Origin: Lachnospiraceae bacterium NK4A179
GTDB lineage: Bacteria; Bacillota; Clostridia; Lachnospirales; Lachnospiraceae
Direction of reading: 5' to 3'
Length of the DNA: 52,607 nucleotides
NCBI GenBank assembly: GCA_000421045.1
Contig: ATWC01000020.1
Location: forward strand, 1 to 52,607
Made by a program: the position numbers and the translations under genes. Below, piece by piece: positions 49,190 to 52,607 of the stretch. The notes under the pieces were generated by a model. The model was not told where the DNA came from. It searched no databases and was given only the letters and a program-made list of their open reading frames with translations. Position 1 is the stretch's first letter. Every line of letters begins with the position of its first letter.

Positions 49190-49456
49190 ATGGACGCAGG
49201 TATAGATTATTTGGGAGGATGTTTTCTTTTCTTTGTGTTTTGGGGCGTTATCGTTCCCTTTGTCTCCCAAATCCTTCTCGTTCCCTTCGTCCCCGCAATC
49301 ATTCTGGATATCATATGGCACAAAAGAGTAAAGAGCGGAAAGAGCCCAAAGTTCGGGCCTTTAGGTATCATATCTATTGTCGTTACAGCCGGGACTTTAC
49401 TGGGAATCATCTTATTACTGGGATTTAGCATATTTACTGAGCTTAAGCGAATATGA
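49190..49456 (+). CDS. Small membrane protein
   Basis: 88 residues from the ATG at 49190, with AAAGGAG upstream. Two hydrophobic segments: about 8-35 (LGGCFLFFVFWGVIVPFV, SQILLVPFVPAIILDIIW) and 57-80 (ISIVVTAGTLLGIILLLGF), separated by a basic loop. Function unknown. It lies between the RAYT and the next REP cluster; its stop is 3 bp from that cluster's first unit. Confidence 0.6.
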   Translation: MDAGIDYLGGCFLFFVFWGVIVPFVSQILLVPFVPAIILDIIWHKRVKSGKSPKFGPLGIISIVVTAGTLLGIILLLGFSIFTELKRI

Positions 49457-49541
49457 ACCTAGGGGACTGGGTGAACCGGGGGGACGGGGTTAGGGGGTCA
49501 TTTTGAAAAAATGAACCCCTGACCCCGTCCCCTAGGTTCAC
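49454..49541. repeat. REP cluster, single unit plus inverted pair
   Basis: Forward short unit TGAACCTAGGGGACTGGG, then a forward and a reverse unit with the ATTTTGAAAAAAT loop region as in the other long pairs. Ends CTAGGTTCA at 49541. Confidence 0.85.
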
Positions 49542-49592
49542 CTTACGGGGCGCAGGCGGAGTTTTTGGACTCCTTGGGACGGAAGGGTGAGC

Positions 49593-50288
49593 ATGAGAAT
49601 TAGAATTTTACAAGGTGTTGAGGAGGCGAAAAAAGCTGTAGGCACAGCTGTTGTAATTGATGTGTTCAGGGCTTTTTCGCTTGAGTGTTATTTATTTGCT
49701 TCGGGTGCTGAGAGAATACTTCCCGTAGGCGCGGTAGAGACCGCAAAACAGCTTAAAGAGGCACATCCTGAGTACACTTTGATAGGAGAGAGGCATGGAA
49801 AGATAATTCCCGGATTCGATTTGGGAAATTCGCCTGCGCAGATGGTTATGAGCATGATTAAAGATAAGACTGTCGTTCATACCACCAGTGCCGGAACGCA
49901 AGGAATTGTTGCAGCATCAATCGGCGCTGATGAGGTACTTACCGGAAGTCTTGTTAATGCAAGAGCGGTGGCAAATTATATTTTTAAAAAGAATCCGGAT
50001 GAAGTTTCTATTATCTGCATGGGCGTTATGGGTGTCGAGCAATCGCCCGAAGATACGCTTTGCGGTGAGTATATTAAATCTTTGCTGACAGGAGGAACTG
50101 TCAATATGGAAGAAGAGCTTAAAGCTATCAGAAACCATAAAGAAGGCAAGAAGTTTTTTGACCCGGAACTACAGGACATTTTTCCTGCGAAAGATTTTGA
50201 AATGTGTACGGATGTCGATCGATTCGATATGGTGTTGAAAGCTGTTAAGATTGATGATGATGTGTATGAGACGGTAGTAGTAGAGTGA
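49593..50288 (+). CDS. comB: 2-phosphosulfolactate phosphatase family (ComB)
   Basis: 231 residues from the ATG at 49593, preceded by GGAAGGGTG. The ComB family is known from coenzyme M and sulfolactate metabolism. Visible: VVIDVFRAFSLECYLFASGAE, LIGERHGKIIPGFDLGNSPAQM, VVHTTSAGTQGIVAAS, ICMGVMGVEQSPEDTLCGEY. Most Firmicutes have a ComB homologue of unproven role. It is probably cytosolic. It follows a REP cluster and a short gap, and ends ahead of a strong stem-loop. Confidence 0.88.
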   Translation: MRIRILQGVEEAKKAVGTAVVIDVFRAFSLECYLFASGAERILPVGAVETAKQLKEAHPEYTLIGERHGKIIPGFDLGNSPAQMVMSMIKDKTVVHTTSAGTQGIVAASIGADEVLTGSLVNARAVANYIFKKNPDEVSIICMGVMGVEQSPEDTLCGEYIKSLLTGGTVNMEEELKAIRNHKEGKKFFDPELQDIFPAKDFEMCTDVDRFDMVLKAVKIDDDVYETVVVE

Positions 50289-50341
50289 CGGAGTAAGAGA
50301 ATTTTAGTTCTTTCAACTGGTTTTACCTCGGTAGTATAGTC

Positions 50342-50367
50342 AAAAAAATAGCGGGGAACTTCCCCGC
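50342..50367 (-). terminator. Strong terminator between comB and the minus-strand gene
   Basis: 8-bp stem GCGGGGAA / TTCCCCGC with a tight loop. On the minus strand it is followed by T7, so it serves the gene at 50483-50929. It may be bidirectional for comB. Confidence 0.8.
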
Positions 50368-50413
50368 CGTTGATGGACCTGGGTCTTACGACCAGCCCAA
50401 TAGAGAACACCTT

Positions 50414-50470
50414 GGGGTCAGGTAACATGTATTTAGGGGCCCGGGTGAGCCACTGACCCCGTCCCCAAAA
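50414..50470. repeat. Diverged REP pair
   Basis: ACCTTGGGGTCAGG and, inverted, GTGAGCCACTGACCCCGTCCCC; ends changed but core CCCCGTCCCC is intact. It lies in the 3' untranslated region of the minus-strand gene that follows. Confidence 0.6.
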
Positions 50471-50482
50471 TAGCTCCGGCAT

Positions 50483-50929
50483 TCAGCCGCCTATTGGTCT
50501 GCTGCAATACACTTTAACGATCTTTCCGGTCTGATCGAACTCCATGTAATAACCGGATTCAGGATCTGTATCACTATATAATTCTACGCCTGTGAGCTTT
50601 TCTGTATCAAGGACCGCATATCCTGATCCGTCTTCTCCCTTGCTATACGATACAAATTTACCGTATTTTTGTTCGATACTGTTAATATCTTTTCCAAGGA
50701 ATTCCCAATCATTTATCAGCGTACTTGATCTGTGAGAGGCTTGCCAAACAATGACTATACATAAAAATATAATTCCTTCGATCATAGCAATTCGTAAAGA
50801 AGTTCCGACTTTCTCGTGATTCTTTCTTCTTTTTACCGCAAGCACAATAAACCAGATCACGGCTATCGTGACTATCAAGAATAAAAGTGGTAACCCAAGT
50901 GCATATAGAGTTATAAGAACATGTTCCAT
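50483..50929 (-). CDS. Hypothetical membrane protein
   Basis: 148 residues. Two N-terminal hydrophobic segments (LGLPLLFLIVTIAVIWFIVLAV split at about 12-32, and IAMIEGIIFLCIVIVWQA at about 47-64) with a basic loop between, then an outside domain of about 80 residues (DWEFLGKDINSIEQKYGKFV onward). Family unknown. It is divergent from cas1: only 25 bp separate the two start codons, so the segment where the cas1 N-terminus should be is occupied by this gene. Confidence 0.65.
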   Translation of the reverse strand: MEHVLITLYALGLPLLFLIVTIAVIWFIVLAVKRRKNHEKVGTSLRIAMIEGIIFLCIVIVWQASHRSSTLINDWEFLGKDINSIEQKYGKFVSYSKGEDGSGYAVLDTEKLTGVELYSDTDPESGYYMEFDQTGKIVKVYCSRPIGG

Positions 50930-50954
50930 ATTGATCTCGGAGAAAACATGAGAG

Positions 50955-51788
50955 ATGAGGAGAAATATATCTGTCGGGATGTATTCAATGGGCGGATTTT
51001 ATATGGGCAGGATTTCAAACCCTAATGCATGTGGAAGGGCTGAACTTGTTAAAGCTCAGGTGCTCCGCTCAATGGATGAGAATTTTCGTTTAGAATTGGC
51101 CAGAAATGTGATAAAAGCAAAAATACATAATCAAAAAATAGTGCTCAGAAGATATATTGAGACACGAAATGCTGAAGAGAGAGCAAAGCTCGAACAGATG
51201 GATATATTGGGGAAAAGGGTAGACAGGGCGGTGAACGTAAATGAAATCATGGGTATAGAGGGGATTGCTGCGAGAGTTTATTTTTCAGGCTTGGGTAATA
51301 GCCTGAAAAGTCCGTTTAACTTTCGGGGAAGAAATAGAAGACCGTCAAAGGATCCGTTTAATTCATTGGTTAATTATGGTTATTCTGTCCTTCAGAACCA
51401 GGTATTGGGAAAGATTGACATACGAGGTTTGGATTCTTCCATAGGAATGATACATTCATCACATGGTAACAAAAAAGCTTTGTCTTTCGATATTATGGAG
51501 GAATGGCGTCCTGTGATAGTAGATTCTCTTGCAATGCACTGCCTGTCATCAAGAGAAATAGGAGAACAGCATTTTGAGCTGTTAGCTGACGGAAGCTTAA
51601 GATTAACCAGGGAAGGCCTCTGCATATACAAGAAAAAAATAGAAGATAGATACGAAACAACAGAATCATACTTAAAGCTTGGTGGTTCTATGACTTTTAG
51701 GAAGGCATTGAATTATCAGGTAGATCAGTATGCCAGAGCACTTCTGGAAAATAATGTTTCAATATATTCGCCATGCAGGATCCGGTAA
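50955..51788 (+). CDS. cas1: Cas1 integrase, N-terminal domain missing
   Basis: 277 residues. The catalytic half is intact: GGFYMGRISNPN, KAQVLRSMDENFRLELARNV, KAKIHNQKIVLRRY, IMGIEGIAARVYF (catalytic Glu102), FRGRNRRPSKDPFNSLVNYGY, GMIHSS (His167), LSFDIMEEWRP (Asp179/Glu182). Typical Cas1 proteins are about 330 residues; the first ~70 residues (beta-sandwich dimerisation domain) are absent. A stop at 49-51 bases before the region (50949-50951) and the divergent gene leave no room for it. Probably a rearranged locus; activity is doubtful. Followed 12 bp later by cas2. Confidence 0.9.
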   Translation: MRRNISVGMYSMGGFYMGRISNPNACGRAELVKAQVLRSMDENFRLELARNVIKAKIHNQKIVLRRYIETRNAEERAKLEQMDILGKRVDRAVNVNEIMGIEGIAARVYFSGLGNSLKSPFNFRGRNRRPSKDPFNSLVNYGYSVLQNQVLGKIDIRGLDSSIGMIHSSHGNKKALSFDIMEEWRPVIVDSLAMHCLSSREIGEQHFELLADGSLRLTREGLCIYKKKIEDRYETTESYLKLGGSMTFRKALNYQVDQYARALLENNVSIYSPCRIR

Positions 51789-51800
51789 AGGGGGTGTTTT

Positions 51801-52085
51801 TTGGATAATAATCTGTGCCATGTTCTTGTAACTTATGATATAGCGAACGATAGAAAGCGCGTTAAGTATGCTACGCTGCTTAATGGATATGGTTTCCGTG
51901 TTCAGAAATCTTGTTTTGAGTGCAAACTGACGAACAAACTGTATAAGAAACTGTTAGCGGAAACACGTAAGTATTTTGAAAAAGATGAAGATTCAATCCG
52001 AGTTTATCTCCTTAATGACCGATGCAAGATTACCAAATTGGGAATAGATGTGGAGATTCCGGGGGATGATTCAGAGTTTTTATGA
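51801..52085 (+). CDS. cas2: Cas2
   Basis: 94 residues, TTG start with AAAGGGGG 8 bases upstream. Cas2 partners Cas1 in spacer capture. Ferredoxin-like fold: VLVTYDIANDRKRVKYATLL (YDI with the conserved Asp), LNGYGFRVQKSCFECKLTNK, VYLLNDRCKITKLGID. Length and motifs are complete. It is 12 bp from cas1 and 168 bp from the first CRISPR repeat, so cas1, cas2 and the array form one locus in the same orientation. Confidence 0.93.
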   Translation: MDNNLCHVLVTYDIANDRKRVKYATLLNGYGFRVQKSCFECKLTNKLYKKLLAETRKYFEKDEDSIRVYLLNDRCKITKLGIDVEIPGDDSEFL

Positions 52086-52253
52086 TCATGAACCTTAGCA
52101 AACCCGCTAAATACGTTAAAACATGGCGCACCTTGATTTTACTGGGTTTGTGGACTTTTTTGCCCTTATGAGATACAATAAAACCATAAAAAATGAAAAC
52201 ACCACGCAAAACGGTCCTGGAGCCCTTGAAATTACAGGCCTTCAGAGGACAGC
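52086..52253 (+). promoter_or_regulatory. CRISPR leader with probable promoter
   Basis: AT-rich 168 bp without a gene. A candidate promoter is TGGACT (52151-52156), 17 bp, TACAAT (52174-52179), about 75 bp before the first repeat. An inverted repeat CAAACCC / GGGTTTG (about 52100-52150) lies upstream. The leader follows cas2, so new spacers should be added next to 52253. Confidence 0.55.
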
Positions 52254-52607
52254 GCTGGAGAAGATAGCCCAAGAAAGAGGGCAATAACCAAGCACAAGAT
52301 TGTTTTCATCAGCGTACTTTGCTGGAGAAGATAGCCCAAGAAAGAGGGCAATAACATAGGTGGCATAAATATTGTCAGAAACAAATGCGCTGGAGAAGAT
52401 AGCCCAAGAAAGAGGGCAATAACCCTTACCTGTTCTTCTGTAATAAGATCTGTGTATGCTGGAGAAGATAGCCCAAGAAAGAGGGCAATAACGCAGCGCC
52501 TCTTGCAACGATTAAATACTGCTTGCTGGAGAAGATAGCCCAAGAAAGAGGGCAATAACGCTGGTGAATTCTTTCACTAATCTTTGTCATATCTGCTGGA
52601 GAAGATA
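52254..52607 (+). CRISPR. CRISPR array, type VI-A-like repeat, continues past the window
   Basis: Five identical 35-bp repeats (52254-52288, 52321-52355, 52389-52423, 52458-52492, 52525-52559) and 13 bp of a sixth at the edge. Spacers are 32, 33, 34, 32 and 35 bp and differ from each other. The repeat starts GCTGGAGAAGAT and ends AGCCCAAGAAAGAGGGC then AATAAC, which gives a GCCC/GGGC hairpin near the 3' end. From memory this 3' 23 bases differ by one position from a Lachnospiraceae Cas13a repeat. The orientation puts the repeat handle 5' of each spacer, as in Cas13a crRNA. No effector gene is in the window. Confidence 0.93.

Noticed and set aside
49025-49321. 98-codon minus frame overlapping the RAYT 5' end
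   Set aside because: It overlaps both the RAYT and the divergent membrane gene, and lacks any family feature; its ATG region may only mark a RAYT frameshift.
50955-51788. Cas1 judged inactive because of Gln at the LQNQV site
   Set aside because: On re-checking, the catalytic Glu of Cas1 is in the IEG motif (Glu102), which is intact, as are the His and Asp/Glu residues; only the N-terminal domain is missing.
52232-52555. Minus-strand frames with repeated residues in the CRISPR array
   Set aside because: They arise because the 35-bp repeat and ~32-35 bp spacers stay open in some frames; they are not genes.

Overview
The window looks like a chromosomal segment of a low-to-mid-GC, Gram-positive gut or rumen anaerobe of the Lachnospiraceae (Butyrivibrio/Lachnospira-like). 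The evidence is the gene content: iron-sulfur aldo/keto reductases, a flavodoxin-ferredoxin fusion, a BspA-like repeat fragment, an HrcA/CIRCE-controlled small heat-shock gene, lipoproteins with clostridial signal sequences, and strong AGGAGG-type ribosome sites. No rRNA or tRNA was seen. The species assignment is inference.

Layout. 1-9 kb: a housekeeping fringe with many broken genes (HD-domain, flavin reductase, YcaQ-like and GNAT fragments) between intact small genes (Hsp20 with CIRCE, AraC/GyrI-type regulator, DUF1349, DUF1275, CrcB, DUF3267). 9.4-17.6 kb: a probable guanidine-controlled SMR exporter with an attenuator leader, an AraC regulator, an S41 peptidase, an acyltransferase with an Xre-AbrB regulator, a diguanylate cyclase, and thiC behind a TPP riboswitch. 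17.9-29.5 kb: two aldo/keto reductases with C-terminal ferredoxin modules, an MntP-ZIP fusion metal transporter, a GH43 glycosidase, an operon of sugar-binding lipoprotein + hybrid histidine kinase + HD-GYP phosphodiesterase, and TcdA. 29.7-45.2 kb: lipoproteins, MetY with a LysR regulator and a truncated permease, DUF2804, an AAA/DUF234 ATPase, a flavodoxin-ferredoxin, a divergent MocR/GNAT pair, and a second binding-protein operon (sugar-binding lipoprotein + dCACHE-GGDEF). 45-50.5 kb: a repeat-rich zone with a REP-associated tyrosine transposase (RAYT), its REP elements, a PBECR4 protein and a relaxase-like remnant. 50.9-52.6 kb: cas1, cas2 and the start of a CRISPR array.

Three themes connect the window. 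(1) A family of short palindromic elements, with a GGGGACGGGG core between TGAACC and GGTTCA ends, occurs singly or as inverted pairs at about 14 loci. It abuts several truncated genes, and the probable mobiliser (RAYT) lies in the densest cluster. (2) Cyclic-di-GMP signalling is tied twice to ABC-type binding lipoproteins that lack transporter genes, once with a kinase and HD-GYP protein and once with a GGDEF protein. (3) The CRISPR repeat strongly resembles Cas13a (type VI-A) repeats of Lachnospiraceae. No effector gene is inside the window, and cas1 lacks its N-terminal domain.

Limits: family names come from reading motifs, not from searches. Positions of promoters and hairpins were read by eye, and the start codon was moved inward wherever a better ribosome site was visible.
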